A stretch of DNA of 64,000 nt, taken from Diphasiastrum complanatum. Lineage: Eukaryota; Streptophyta; Lycopodiopsida; Lycopodiales; Lycopodiaceae. The stretch's first letter is position 1; each line of letters starts with the position of its first letter. Shown here in pieces: positions 10,440-21,594 of this stretch. The position numbers and the translations under genes were made by a program. The stretch is from positions 29,121,252 through 29,185,251 of the forward strand of contig CM055113.1 of NCBI GenBank assembly GCA_029204225.1. Direction: 5' to 3'. The notes beneath the pieces were generated by a model that was not told where the DNA came from, did no database searches, and worked only from the letters and a program-made list of their open reading frames with translations.

Positions 10440-11047
10440 ACAAAAAGCAGTAAGGTAGGATATGCAGAGTGAAGATTTAGGACCAAGCACGAGCCACATG
10501 TCCAACATTGATGTGGGTCGGTCATATGGCTACGATTACGTAGGAGGCACTGCACCAATTACAGTAGAATTAGGGGCCCAACTCTTCTCATGAATTGGTT
10601 GATATCGTAGCTGATCAGATTGTTGATTTTATTAGCAATCATAAGTTACAGTTTACAGTGGGATAATTGATCCAGATTGTGCCTTATTTGGTGGATTTAA
10701 AATGCTCTAAGTTACATGGATATCAACAACCTACAAGATTACCTTTAGTGCCGGTCAATACTATTGTACAATCAACAGAACATAATATTGTTCCGACATT
10801 AAAAATCAAAATCCAAGATCTTAACATTGTGGGTGTACAGATTTATGGTGGGGCAAGTGTGAAGATCATTTTTTGAGAAAACATATCGTAAACTAAAAAG
10901 TATGCATTTGCAAAAAAAAAAAAGTCTACTCGTCATACGAATGGCTAATCATACACATGATTCTCCAGTAGGAGAAATTTGTAAGGTTCTGATGTGCATT
11001 AAAGGATTAAAGTTTTTATTGACTTTTGTAGTTATGAGATATGACTG
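10440..11047 (+). pseudogene. Ty3/Gypsy gag-protease fragment, copy A
   Basis: Broken frames recover a retropepsin pattern. IQDLNIVGVQIYGGASVKIIF has Y where the catalytic Asp is expected. After an A-run, a shifted frame gives MANHTHDSPVGEICKVLMC...FVVMRYD. It is not functional. The end of the segmental duplication falls at the end of this scrap. Confidence 0.65.
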
Positions 11048-11238
11048 AAGACATGACAAGGAGTACATCAACTTGCCTACTCAAAGCAGAAGTTTGGAAG
11101 AAGCTTGACAACATGGTAAAATATTTAATAAAATATAAGTTTTCAAATACTGATGTGCAAATGATACTGAAAGCAACCAGCGAATTTGTTGATGCAGTTT
11201 AGAGTGCATGGGGAGCAGATCACATAACACATTATATG
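11048..11238 (+). pseudogene. Divergent transposase-like C-terminal exon (paralogue C)
   Basis: Translation gives VWKKLDNMVKYLIKYKFSN...FVDAV*SAWGADHITHYM, plainly related to the minus-strand exon of copies A and B (VWKKLDSMIAILRKEKYSD...AWGEDHITHYM). The exon ends at a conserved donor position (ATG|GTAAGA here, ATG|GTTAGT in A and B). One in-frame TAG is present. It lies on the same strand and just upstream of the gene X paralogue, an arrangement unlike copies A and B. Confidence 0.7.
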
Positions 11239-11306
11239 GTAAGATTTTGAAGTAGTACACAATTCCATGATACTATAGTATAAAATTGATATTTGTTATT
11301 TTTTAG

Positions 11307-12420
11307 AACCAATGTTATACATTTTGAGAGAAATGTCTAGGTTTGAGACTAGCCATTTCTCCTTTGGAGTTATTGATAATATTGACTATTTCACGTCTAT
11401 CGTTTTTCCATTTCTTTTTGTTTTGCCGTTTGTCACCGAAGGGCCTAGACGTGGAGGCCTTTTCTAAGACTTATTTTAGATTCAAGTCTTCTCAGAATAA
11501 GGATATGATACACTATCAGGACTTGATGAACATTGACATGAATAAATATAAAGCCAAGCTTGAGAGGATGTTTTACAAAGTTGCATGATGATTTGTCAAC
11601 TTTTGTTTGTTATCTTTTGTTAAACATTGAGGATGATTCTAATAATGCTTCATCATCTACTTTCGAGGCCGGTTCCTCAAGTAGTGTCAGAATTGAGAAG
11701 TCCAACCTGCTGATTTGGATTCATTTCTTCAAGATACAAATAAATAATGATGATTGTACAAATTTTGACCCTATCGAAATAGGGCTTTATTTATAGGTCC
11801 TTAGTCTACTACATCTCTTCCCCCTCATTACAAAACTTTGATTACCCTCCCTACGTATAATGTCAATAATGATTCTTTTTTGACATTATCAAATATATAA
11901 GATCTTTTTTACTTCACAGAGGCTGAAGCCCTTTGTATTTTGAGCACGGAATTAGATGACTTTTCTGATTTGAATGATTACGAGATTGATGATCTTCTCC
12001 CTGGAGTGGATGACCCAGTCAACGTGAGGAAAAGATTGCTTGAAGATAGCCGTTGAGCAAGTACATAGAAATGAAGCTGATCTTCCTAGTGAAGATGAGT
12101 TTCTTAGAATTCAAAATCAATTTGACTTTCCAGAGCCATCAATATATTCTCCAAGCTCTTCGACTTCGAGAGGAGGCCACAATGGACAGTCATAAATGGA
12201 GACAAAGGTGAATGCGTAAGTTCTTGTTTGAATTTTACTAGATAATATGTGATGCTAAAATTATGTATTTGAACTCACCTTTGTTTCGATTTCAGAAAAC
12301 TCTTTATGTGGATGAGTTTGCAATTCGTCGAGGACACAGATCTTCCGGCCGGTGAATTTCTAAGAGATCATGCATTGGGTTATTATTTGAAGTCCTTCAA
12401 GAATAATGAGATAAGTGGCA
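11307..12420 (+). pseudogene. Divergent gene X paralogue C, decayed
   Basis: Block 1 (11,307-~11,590) gives FGVIDNIDYFTSIVFPF, matching FGITENLDYFHSLFRPY of copy B. Then, after a frameshift, it gives a segment ending KYKAKLERMF (copy B FRHRLDRMFTKLF). Block 2 (~11,920-12,215) has SEDEFLRIQNQFDFPEPSIY, matching SDEEFTAFQSQMGFPHPSLL. The donor AATGC|GTAAGT (12,216) and acceptor TTTCAG (12,295) sit exactly where copies A and B have theirs. Exon 2 gives KTLYVDEFAIRRGHR, then, after a stop and shift, EFLRDHALGYYLKSFKNNEI. Several frameshifts and stops make it a pseudogene. It shows gene X is an old multicopy family with a conserved intron. Confidence 0.75.
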
Positions 12421-13320
12421 TCACCTTCTCTACCTCTTTTGCATAAATCAAATTGGATCACCTAAAAACAAGAAACAAGTAAGCAACTACTACAATCCAA
12501 ATTACAAAGAAAACCAACTATAGAACATCTCTACACATAGTAGGTTTTCACATTTTTAGGCATTTTCCAAGGAAAAGGACCCATCCCAAGAATTATAAAG
12601 TGTGCCCTACAACTAATTTTGAATGTACAAATGGCCAACTAATGTGAGCATACCTTATGATTGGAAAACAAGATGTAACTACAAAAGTGAGCAATCTACG
12701 GGACATGAGGGCTTAGGTGAATGCATATTTTTTTTGGAAAGTAATGCTCAACTACCATGCCCCACGTCAAAAGCACCCAAAATCACCATAAAGTAATGAA
12801 CACATGGCAATTTTTCCCTATATTTCATATTACGTGAAGCCCACTAGAGTCCAATTGTTGAATTCAAGGAGAAAAATGGAATACTCAATGACATACCACT
12901 CATAGGAGGACCTGGAGGGCGACTTATTGATTGATATATGCAAGGACATGGGGCTCAAGCTATCCACACAATTTAAAGCAAAGTGCATACAACTCAGGTT
13001 TTTGAGGGCCATGGTATTGTTGTGGTTGGGGACGGGCGGCTTGCCCTCTCTTCTTATCCATGTGTATTGTACAATAGAAAGGGACTCGGACACCACATGT
13101 AGATAATTTTATCACCCACTTTTTGTTGTTAACTAAATAATTCAAGTTTAAGTTTGAACTTCGTTGCTGCACACTGCATGAACAGTGTTGAGTATTGACT
13201 CGAATTTTAAAATGTGGGTCAGCTGATTGAGGATTGGAAATCAAACAGCTTATGTAACAGTGATGATCCAGTTTAGTATCAATCAAAGCAAAGTCTTGGA
13301 CACTATGCTAATAATAGAGG
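12421..13320. other. No recognisable gene
   Basis: AT-rich sequence. Overlapping short minus-strand frames at 12,830-13,286 have no recognisable domain. Nothing else was supported. Confidence 0.4.
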
Positions 13321-13321
13321 A

Positions 13322-13790
13322 TTGTCAAAGTTGATTCATACTTGGACATGTGCTTTCACCACACTTACAAGTCTCAAGACAAAGCACGTGGAACTGCTTC
13401 GACTGTGGGTGATTCACTGGTATACGAAAGGCGTCCTATATGCAGATCATCCAACGCTGATCACGAAGCAACGGAGACGTGGTGCTTTATATGGTATGAT
13501 GGGGAAAGCTTTACCTTTCATGACCTAAAATATGAATTTCTTCAGTTTGAGAAAGAGACGCATCGGACCTGGCGAATGCCAGGAAAAAGCGAAACTTACA
13601 GATGACAAACAGCAGGATAGGCCATGCAATCGCTTGGACGTGTGGTCAATCGATAACCCGCAAGTGCTAAAATGGAAATTACGCAGCTCTTCCTTGGGTC
13701 GGAAAAAACCGCACGCACGAAATACTTTCTGTATGACGCAAATCAGTCACCAGGAGTATACATTCATCACATAAACCTTAAAACACATGC
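13322..13790 (+). other. Coding-like fragment, unrecognised
   Basis: GC content and amino-acid make-up rise locally. One frame (13,342-13,605) reads ...TWCFIWYDGESFTFHDLKYEF.... After a stop another frame gives FLGSEKTARTKYFLYDANQ..., which also looks protein-like. This could be the remains of a spliced or frameshifted gene. I do not recognise the family. Confidence 0.3.
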
Positions 13791-14484
13791 AAATTGTAAT
13801 TTGATATGTTTGATCAGCTGATTTTAATATTCCTTAGATCACTAATTTATGGTAGCAAAGTAGAGATTGATCATTGCAAATCCCACTTGTTAACAGGGGA
13901 GGTGAAAGACCACTTTGCTCACAGTTTAAAGAGCATTCAATGGGAAGAAAATGAAACTAGCTACTAGCTACGCAATTTTGTCCCGATTCGAGTCAAACAA
14001 TCATTGTAAAAAGCGAAGCGCATGTTGTAATTATAATTGAATTTTGTATTCGATTTATCTGCGTTTCATATTTGATCTATGCATGTTTCATATCGTTATT
14101 TTGTAGTTAAAAAAAGTTGCATTTTAAAAAGAGACATGAAATAACAAACTAGAAAAGCATGATTTATGTGTGATCAGATAGTTACTAATTACAAAAATGT
14201 GTTTTGCGATTTTTTTACAACATAAAAACATTTCAAATGGAAGCTGATAAAGAACAATGTCGGAATTGGAACAATTACTAACTGATTATATATTGTAAGT
14301 AATTTCCAGTGCTAATGGCAATGTTGTTCAATTGAGTTTGAAAGAAAAAATACGAAGTTATTCAAAATATCGTACAAGAATGCATAGGTAGCTGAACTAA
14401 AGATATGAATTTATATTAAGATTGGAAATTGATAAAATGTGCCAAAAAATTTCAAATATTTGATCGACGTTTCAAATACCAATA
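13791..14484. other. No recognisable gene
   Basis: AT-rich sequence without a supported gene or repeat. Confidence 0.4.
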
Positions 14485-15963
14485 TTTACGCGAGAGCGGT
14501 GGACGATTGAACTTCTCTCGATGCTGCTTCCCATATACACAAGATTCGCACATCGATTTCAAGTGATCTTCTATGGTAAGCAATCATGTTACCATCTCCA
14601 ATTTTCTCATCAAACTGAGGCTTCCCAAGTTCAAGTGACCAAGCCTCTTATGCCACAACTCAGTTTGCGATGGAATGGATGATACAAGTCCATGTTGCCC
14701 CTTGATTGTAGCATTCAACCTGTACAATTTTGTATTGGGCTCCCTTACTCCATCTGCAATAACTTTGAACTTTTGGTTCACATCCTTCACAAAGCAATGA
14801 TCATGGGCGAATTCTACTTTCAACTTTTGATCAGTAATGACTCCAATAGAAAGTAGATTTTTCTTCAAACTTGGTACATAAAGTACCTCCCTGATCATCC
14901 TGCTTTTGCCATCAGGTAGTTGGATTGAAACGGTGCCTATCCCCTTGATCTTGCACACCTCACCATTTGCTTGTGAAACGGACGTTCCATTATCCAACAC
15001 TTTCAAGCTACTGAACCAATTCTTTTTACCTGTCATGTGTCTTGTGGCTCCCGAGTCAATATACCACGCTTGATCATCTTGATTAGATGACAATGCAGAT
15101 ATGAAGATGCTAGAGTCTTCAATCTCACCCTCATCGACAAGGTTACCTGATTGTTTTGGTCTCCCCTTGCCTTGTTCCACCAGGAATTTGTGACATTCAC
15201 TCTTCCAATGGCCCTTTTTACCACAATGGAAGCACTTGCCTTTCTTCTTAGTCTTAATGGAAGATCCCTCGTCCTCCTGAGACTTGGCAAATTGTTGTTT
15301 AGACTTCCTGTTGCCCTTGCCCTTGCCTTGTTTTTGGCGTGTCGCAAGTGCATGATCATCAGTATTTTGACGTCTAGATTTTACCATTTCTCGTCGTTGC
15401 TCTTCCTGCATCAAGATTCTTGTGAGCTCGTCAAAGGTTGGCAATCTTTCTCTTGATGCTATTCCGCTCACAAACATCTTATAGGGTCCTGCAATGCCGC
15501 ACAATGCATTGTGCACCAGCTCCACATTGCGTATGTGCTCACCAATAGAATGTAGTTTATCCCTCATTGTCTTGATTCTGGTCATGTATGTCAGAATGTG
15601 CTCTCTTTGTTCCATTCAGGCACTATTCAGCTTTGACTTCAGAAACATGATTCTTGACGGATTTGACATCTCAAACTGCTCCTTTAGCACATCCCATGCC
15701 TGTCTGGGTGTAACAGCATCACAAATGTGGGTAATGATGTGATCCTTCACTGACAAGTTAATGAAGGTCAAAGATTTTCTCATCTTTTGGTCGAACACTT
15801 TGATATCCGCTTCATTTGGCAGCCTTCTCTCATCACCTGTGACGACTTCCCACACGTCTTTCTCCATCAGTATGTTTTTCATTTTGAATTTCCACACTGC
15901 ATAGTTGGAAATCTCGTCCAATTTGCTACTTTCACTCAAAATGGACTCTCCCATGTTTGCCAT
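14485..15963 (-). pseudogene. Copia gag-protease-integrase N-terminus, broken (element 2)
   Basis: Gag starts at 15,963 (MANMGESILSESSKLDEI) and contains WKFKMKNILMEKDVWEVVTG and the QAWDVLKEQFEM helix. It is interrupted by one in-frame TGA at 15,616-15,618 and resumes at once as a 343-codon frame. That frame holds a CCHC knuckle (CFHCGKKGHWKSEC), protease WYIDSGATRHMTG and the pre-integrase LWHKRLGHLNLGSL. After 14,584 the frame shifts: CESCVYGKQHREKF (zinc CxxC) is read near 14,490-14,560, then similarity ends. Integrase core, RT and RNase H are missing. The lineage differs from the intronic element. Confidence 0.88.
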
Positions 15964-17267
15964 TGCAAAACTCCTTGAAACTTCTACCGTAGGCTAAAAA
16001 CAGTATGCCGAGGCCAACAGTGATGTCAAAAGTTGAAAATAATGACCTGCACTTTTTCCCTTACCAGGCCACTCGCCACTTTTCCACCAATTTGAAAGCC
16101 AAATTGGCATCGCCTTCCGAAATGCACTCAATCATCAACTCCCAACAACGTGCCCAGTGGAATGGTGAAATCACTTCTGGCGCACTCCGAACACTTTATC
16201 CGCTGCAATCACTCTGTTTTGCTATACTGTACTTGTAGGTACAGTCCGGGTGTCCTTCGTTTGGAGGTTATAGCCTTTCGTTTGGGTCAAAACGGGCAAA
16301 GGACCCAAAAATAGGGATTTTCTTTGTTTTTGAACTGTTTCTTCACCTTGAAGAAACTTCGATCTTCACTTGTGAAGGGACCCAACTCAACTTTCACTTT
16401 GAAAATTTTTAATGAAGTTGAAGGCCAGAATGCACTTCAATTCTTTAGGGCCCTCTTCAATGCTCTTCTAAAAACAATCCACTGGTTCTCTTGGGTCCGA
16501 TGGTCCAAATTCTTTGCTAGAGGTTCGATCTCTATCGTTGATCATGATGGACACTAATCCGACGATTCAGCACTGTCTTCACTACTTGCAGCCATTGGAC
16601 CACCTTAGAACGCTAAGAGGAGACTCCTCTTCCGCGCGCGAACAGACCCGCGACCTCCTTGTCTACGGCCGCGCCTCCCCAAGCTACATGTTGCTTGATC
16701 AAACTCGCCTACGGATCGATTTGAGCACAATCTGAGGCCTGGAACAGAGTTGCCCTACTAATACCAAATCTGTAGAGTGTTTGATCATGAAATTCCGTGG
16801 AGAAACAGTGATTTAAACTCAACTTGACAAAGTGGCTTTTTTTTTTCACCTTTTACCACAAATCTACTAGGTTAACTATCTGGAGACAAATCTCGACACA
16901 AACCTCAAAATATCTCCATGGCTGGTTGACAATGTAGTTAGCTTCCTTCCTATCCTTACGGCATCCAAAACGGTGCACAAACAGCAAAGAAATCACCAGT
17001 TATGTGTAGAAAACCGTAACCCCAAACCCAGTTTCAATTTGCAACTGGCTTCGAAATTGTCAAATTTTCACTAAGTTTTACCCTGTCTGATGCTATGCAC
17101 AAGCTATTAATCCCTCTACTGAGCTTGGCAAGCCTCTATAATCTAGAAACCGTGCACCAGTGCTTCTCTTTCCGTCTTCAACCCGTCGTAAACCCCAAAC
17201 ACTCAGAAGACAATTCTCTCGAAGCTTTCTTCAACGACGATGTTGTACTGTGTACACTCCCTGTACG
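15964..17267 (-). other. Leader of Copia element 2
   Basis: About 1.3 kb lies between gag and a PBS. A local GC-rich patch (16,560-16,740) is unexplained. No ORF with recognisable features was seen. Confidence 0.45.
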
Positions 17268-17279
17268 ACTCTGATACCA
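17268..17279 (-). promoter_or_regulatory. Primer-binding site of Copia element 2
   Basis: The minus strand reads TGGTATCAGAGT, matching initiator tRNA-Met. It places the 5' LTR to its right. Confidence 0.75.
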
Positions 17280-17570
17280 ACTTAGAATTTGCTTTGCACA
17301 GAAACACAGATCATGCTACACAGTAACACAGACAAAAAACAATCTCCACAACAAGATCACATAGCAACTGTATTTCTCAAAATGAAATTACACTGTACAT
17401 ATAGTTGTTCACTCAGGCAACCCATGCATGACCCAAGTTGTCGTTGGCGGGACACGTGTCCCGTCGACTTGCCTCATGGTGAGGCCAACTAATTCTTATC
17501 CACTAATAGGACCCACAGTACAGTAACATAGTGATTCTACTTTAATTCTAACTCAATCAACGTGAGATCT
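17280..17570 (-). repeat. Probable 5' LTR (remnant) of Copia element 2
   Basis: The sequence right of the PBS begins AACTTAGAATTTG rather than canonical TG. No partner LTR is in the window to set the outer edge, so the right limit is approximate. Confidence 0.45.
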
Positions 17571-17589
17571 TCAACTCCTACACGCCTTA

Positions 17590-18560
17590 CAACACAAAGA
17601 AATTTGTTCATCTTGGTGACAATAGTACTCACACTATTGAAGGTGAAGGTACTGTAAGATTGTGATTCCAACATGATCAATTCAAATAACTATCAAAGAT
17701 CTTAAATGTTCCCACACTCTCTACAAATCTGTTATCAGTAAGTAGAATTACAAATTTAGGTCATAAGATAGAATTCGAATCTGGTCAATGCAAAATTGTT
17801 GATAGGAGTAATAAGATCCTTGCACTCGGCAAGAGGCATGGTTACTTATATAGATTGGCACGTTGCTATTTGGAGTCTAGTCAAGCCTTGAAAATTTCTA
17901 TTTTAGTCAATAAAGCATTACTATGGCATCATCGCTTAGGAAACTTGAATTATGCATCTGTTTTGAACATGTCCAGACAATCCATGGTTCTTGATCTCGA
18001 CTATCCTTCTGGTAAGGTTGATCTCCCTGTCTGTCATAGCTGCATCTTTGAAAAGTAGACTAGGATTCCTTTTAGATCAAATCATAGGCATGCAGCAAAA
18101 GATTTGTTAGATGTTGTTCATACAGATATATGTGGACCTATGCAAACTCCTTCTTTGCTAGATGCAAAGTATTTCATTACCTTTATTGACAAATTCTCCA
18201 AAAGAACAGTTGTTTATTTCATTAAATAGAAATCAGAGGCTTTCATCAAATTCAGATAATTCAAAGAGCATGCTGAGAATCAAACTAACAAACAAATAAA
18301 AGCACCGAGGTCAGATAACGAGAGAGAATAGATCTCCAATGAATTCAAGGAGTATTGCCTTAACAACGACATTGAGCAACAATACATTACCTCCTATTCG
18401 CCTCGGTCAAATGGTCTTGTTGAGAGAAAGAACAGAACCTTAGTTGAATTGGCAAAGTGCATGTTATCACATGATACACTTATGAATTGCTTCTAGGTTG
18501 AAGCTGTTTCAATAACAACCTATATTCAAAACAGATGTCCTACTAAAGGCCTCTCAGACA
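17590..18560 (+). pseudogene. Copia protease-integrase remnant (element 3)
   Basis: Degenerate frames give the post-protease region, the zinc site ALLWHHRLGNLNYASV...CHSCIFEK, then VVHTDICGPM (first D), RSDNERE (second D region, GGEY lost) and SPRSNGLVERKNRTLVEL (E). Multiple in-frame stops occur, including TAG after FEK and FIK. It ends at an LTR beginning at 18,564. Confidence 0.85.
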
Positions 18561-18563
18561 AAA

Positions 18564-19180
18564 TGTGAAAGATTCAACTAGTTTCATCACATTTTGCTAT
18601 ATTTCCATATTTGGCATATTGAGGCCAAAACTTGTTTTAGACTTAGAGGTTGACTTTTCAAAGTTCATTAGTCTAAATTTCATCTGAATAAACACTTTTT
18701 GAAAGTGTGGAAAAGTTAGAATGCGAGTTTGAGTAGATTCAAATTTGACTAGTTGGGTACATTGAATCTAGACCCAAAATTAGTAGGGTTAGCATTTTGG
18801 TGAGAAAGCCAAGTCGCCAAATAGGGTTTGTACCTGCTATAAAAAGATGTAACTCATGGAGAGAGCAATCTTCTCTCTTCTCTATCTCGTTATACATGGT
18901 TCTCTTGGGTTCTATTATCCATTGGTGCACTATCTTGGTGATTGCTTGCAATTCTATGTGTAGAATGATCTACATTTGCTATTTTTGGATCCACACGTGT
19001 GAAATATAGTAGCTTTCTGGTTTTGTATGGACAACAACTATACTTTTTTATTTCATTCAAGTTTTATCAAGTTCTATTGGTGTTTGCATCTCATTTTATC
19101 TGTAGATGCTGATTTTTCTACATTGGTGAGATTAGTAGTGTATTTCTCTTTCTAACCAAATATCATTCAAGTAGATTGGA
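18564..19180 (+). repeat. LTR related to that of the gag-only element at 58 kb (solo or truncated)
   Basis: It begins TGTGAAAGATTCAACTAG and is similar, as reverse complement, to about 57,920-58,565. Shared landmarks include CCACACGTGTGAAATA (18,991-19,006) and GATGCTGATTTTTCTACATTGG. No coding region of that family follows, so it may be a solo LTR. The right edge is approximate. Confidence 0.7.
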
Positions 19181-19860
19181 TCTTAAGGATTTGAAATCTT
19201 ATCTATGCTCTAATGGACCTAAAATTAAAAAGGACCCAAGTAATCAAAATTGCAATTTGGCTTACAACTTTTTAGAAAGTCAAGTTCTTATGGCACATGG
19301 TTTTGGGTGCACCAAAAATCCTAACCCTAGGTTTATCTATATAAGGGCATGTGACACCATTTTGCAATCACTTTTCATTGTCAAGAATAGAGATTGAGAG
19401 AGAGAGAGAAGCCTCCTCCTACCATTCTTACTTTGTGAAGCCCTCTTTTTTACTTGTGTATGCTTACTTGTGGATGAATGAATGTTTGACTATTGTTGTT
19501 TAATCATGCTATCACATTCTTGAAAGATCGTTAGTCATTCATCCACAAAATCACACTCAAAACAAAATAGGTGCTAGAAAATTCCCTTGAAAGAGATCAA
19601 TAGGACCTATTAGGTAGGCTCTATTTTCAAAATCCTATTGGCTAATATTCACATTGATCCTATTCATTCATCTTGGACCCAACTTGATCTAAGGGTCCAC
19701 AAAAAGTACAATAGAAATCACAAGATTCATGTGAGTCCGAAATTGGACCCAACTCTAGAAAAGTGAACTCTAAGATTAAAATTGACTTTGGGCCTCAAGT
19801 TTTATTTTAATTACAAAGGGGCCCAAGTCTATTATTCTATTTACAATTCAACTTGCATGC
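19181..19860. other. LTR-like or promoter-like non-coding sequence
   Basis: TCTATATAAGGGC near 19,333, followed by a GA-repeat (19,391-19,410), looks like a promoter with start region, perhaps from another LTR. No gene was seen. Confidence 0.35.
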
Positions 19861-19864
19861 TCAT

Positions 19865-21594
19865 TGCGCCATGGGCTTATACGCGTAGGATGCCATGCCC
19901 TTGCAACACATTTTACTGACCGATATTATTTATTTACAATTTCTCGGGAATACCCCCAACACCTTCATAGCAGAACGTGTTGCTTGTGCATCTGCTACGA
20001 CCTCGTCTCGTTCGGCAGTAAGTTGTGTGATAACAGTCTGATGGTGGGAGATTTTCATTTCGAGTTGGTTCGGGAGGTGGCTGAGCATTTGTTGTTGTTG
20101 TTGATTATAAGCAGTGAGGTTCCGGATCTGCTGCTACTGTTGCTTGCTTTCCTCCTCCAACCTTACTTTTTCTTTCTAAAGATCTGCCAGAATGCCATCG
20201 TCAAACTGCCTCATGGTATATTGGCCCCTAAGTTTCGAATAAGTTATATTAGGAGCTCATTTACCAACCAAACCGCTTTTTGGGCTGTGAGGGATAGTTG
20301 CTCCCAAGGGCCAATATTAAGAACTATGCGGGTATAGTTGGGATATGGCATGGGATTAAATGGGAGAAAATCTGGAATTGGCAGAGAGCTTGGATTTTGA
20401 GAAAAGATAGGAAGTGGTGATTGAGGGATGAGAGGGGATGTTGGTGGGGGTGATTGTTGTATGAGAGGTGGCGAATGTGGTGGTGACAGAATGCGTGTGG
20501 GGGATGTGTGGATCGGAGGAGTTGTGATGGTGGGGATGTAGTCTATGTTAATAATTGCAAAGCAAAATCATCTACATTGATTGTAGAGTCAAGTAGGGTG
20601 GAAGATTGTATAGGTGAGGACTTTGGTCGAATTGTGGAATCAAAGCCCATGTTGAGTGTGAATGACGGGGTGGATGTGGTAGTAAATGGTGGTGGTAGTG
20701 GTGGAAGAGAAGTTGTGGTAGTAGGTAAGGAAACTGGAACTGTGGAAGTTGGCTGAGTGGACAAAATCACATTTATTGAACCCGAACTTGAAGCTCCGAC
20801 ATCCAATGAACTGTCTGCTCCGGCTATGGCTTGTCTACGTTGTTGGGCCTATTGGAGTAAGGCCTCCTGCTACGCTAGAACCTCCTTTGGGACTTGAGGT
20901 TTGGAGTTGGACATATCCAGAGGCAAATATCTTTTGAATGACATAAGGTCCTTGGCCAGAAAATTTCAGTTTTCCTTTGAATGCTTTGGCTTGGTATAAC
21001 ATGACTTTATCTCCGACCTGGAACCCTCTAAGTTTTAAGGATCGATCATGCCATGCCTTTTGTCGACGTTTGTGGACTTGTTGAGCATGGATGCTGATGT
21101 GATGTATTTTACACAGTTGTTCCAGATGAAATAATCTATTTGCTAGGATCTGTCGATTATCCAGCTCAAGATTATAGGCTACTCAAAGAGATGGGGTATG
21201 TAATTCTACATGCATAATGGCTTCTTGGCCATATACCAGTTAGAAAGGGGTTAAGCTTGTGGCTCGCTTCGAGGTAGTGTGGTAGGCCCATAGAGCAGCA
21301 TGAAGTTTTAGTTCTCAATTCGATCGGCTGGACTCGACGATTTTGGTGAGAACACCACATAAGATTTTGTTCGTGGATTCTGCCTGGCCATTGCAGCGTG
21401 GATAATACGAGAAACTTCTGTGATGTTTCGGAAAGGAGATTTGCTATGACAGAGTGAAGAAAATGTGTACACCTATCGTTGATAAGTTCTAGAGGACATC
21501 CGAAACGAAAGATAACCTGTTCATAGAGAAATTTTGCGGTAGAACAAGTTTCAACATTGCGAACAGCTCTTTCTTCAGCCCATTTGGTACAATA
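19865..21594 (-). pseudogene. Gypsy element 1: integrase C-terminal half plus long Pro/Thr- and Gln-rich extension
   Basis: From 21,594 leftward: CTKWAEERAVRNVETCS, ELIND (second catalytic region), a broken central part (WPGRIHEQN, then LNPFLTGIWP), and the C-terminal domain (HDRSLKLRGFQVGDKVMLYQAKAFKGKLKFSGQGPY). Beyond it lies a Ser/Thr/Pro-rich stretch (~20,806-20,350) and then NYTRIVLNIGPWEQLSLTAQK and a Gln/Glu-rich coiled-coil-like run (~20,180-20,040). Several stops and shifts are present. It is continuous with 24,706-26,874 once the insert between is removed. Confidence 0.8.

Larger units (their letters stand above)
1..11047. repeat. Segmental duplication, copy A (with retrotransposon insertion)
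   Basis: Position 1 aligns with 32,664 and similarity runs to 11,047 (37,274 in copy B). Apart from the 6,431-bp Copia element and its 5-bp target duplication the two copies are collinear with no net length change: the offset is 32,663 before the insertion and 26,227 after it. Exon 1 of the contained gene differs at about three of 525 bases. The copy includes gene X, a transposase-like pseudogene and a Gypsy protease scrap. The left end lies outside the window. Confidence 0.95.

Noticed and set aside
19864-20337. 157-codon plus-strand ORF
   Set aside because: Antisense to the Gypsy extension; amino-acid composition (Leu/Cys runs) is what the complement of a Gln-rich coding strand gives.
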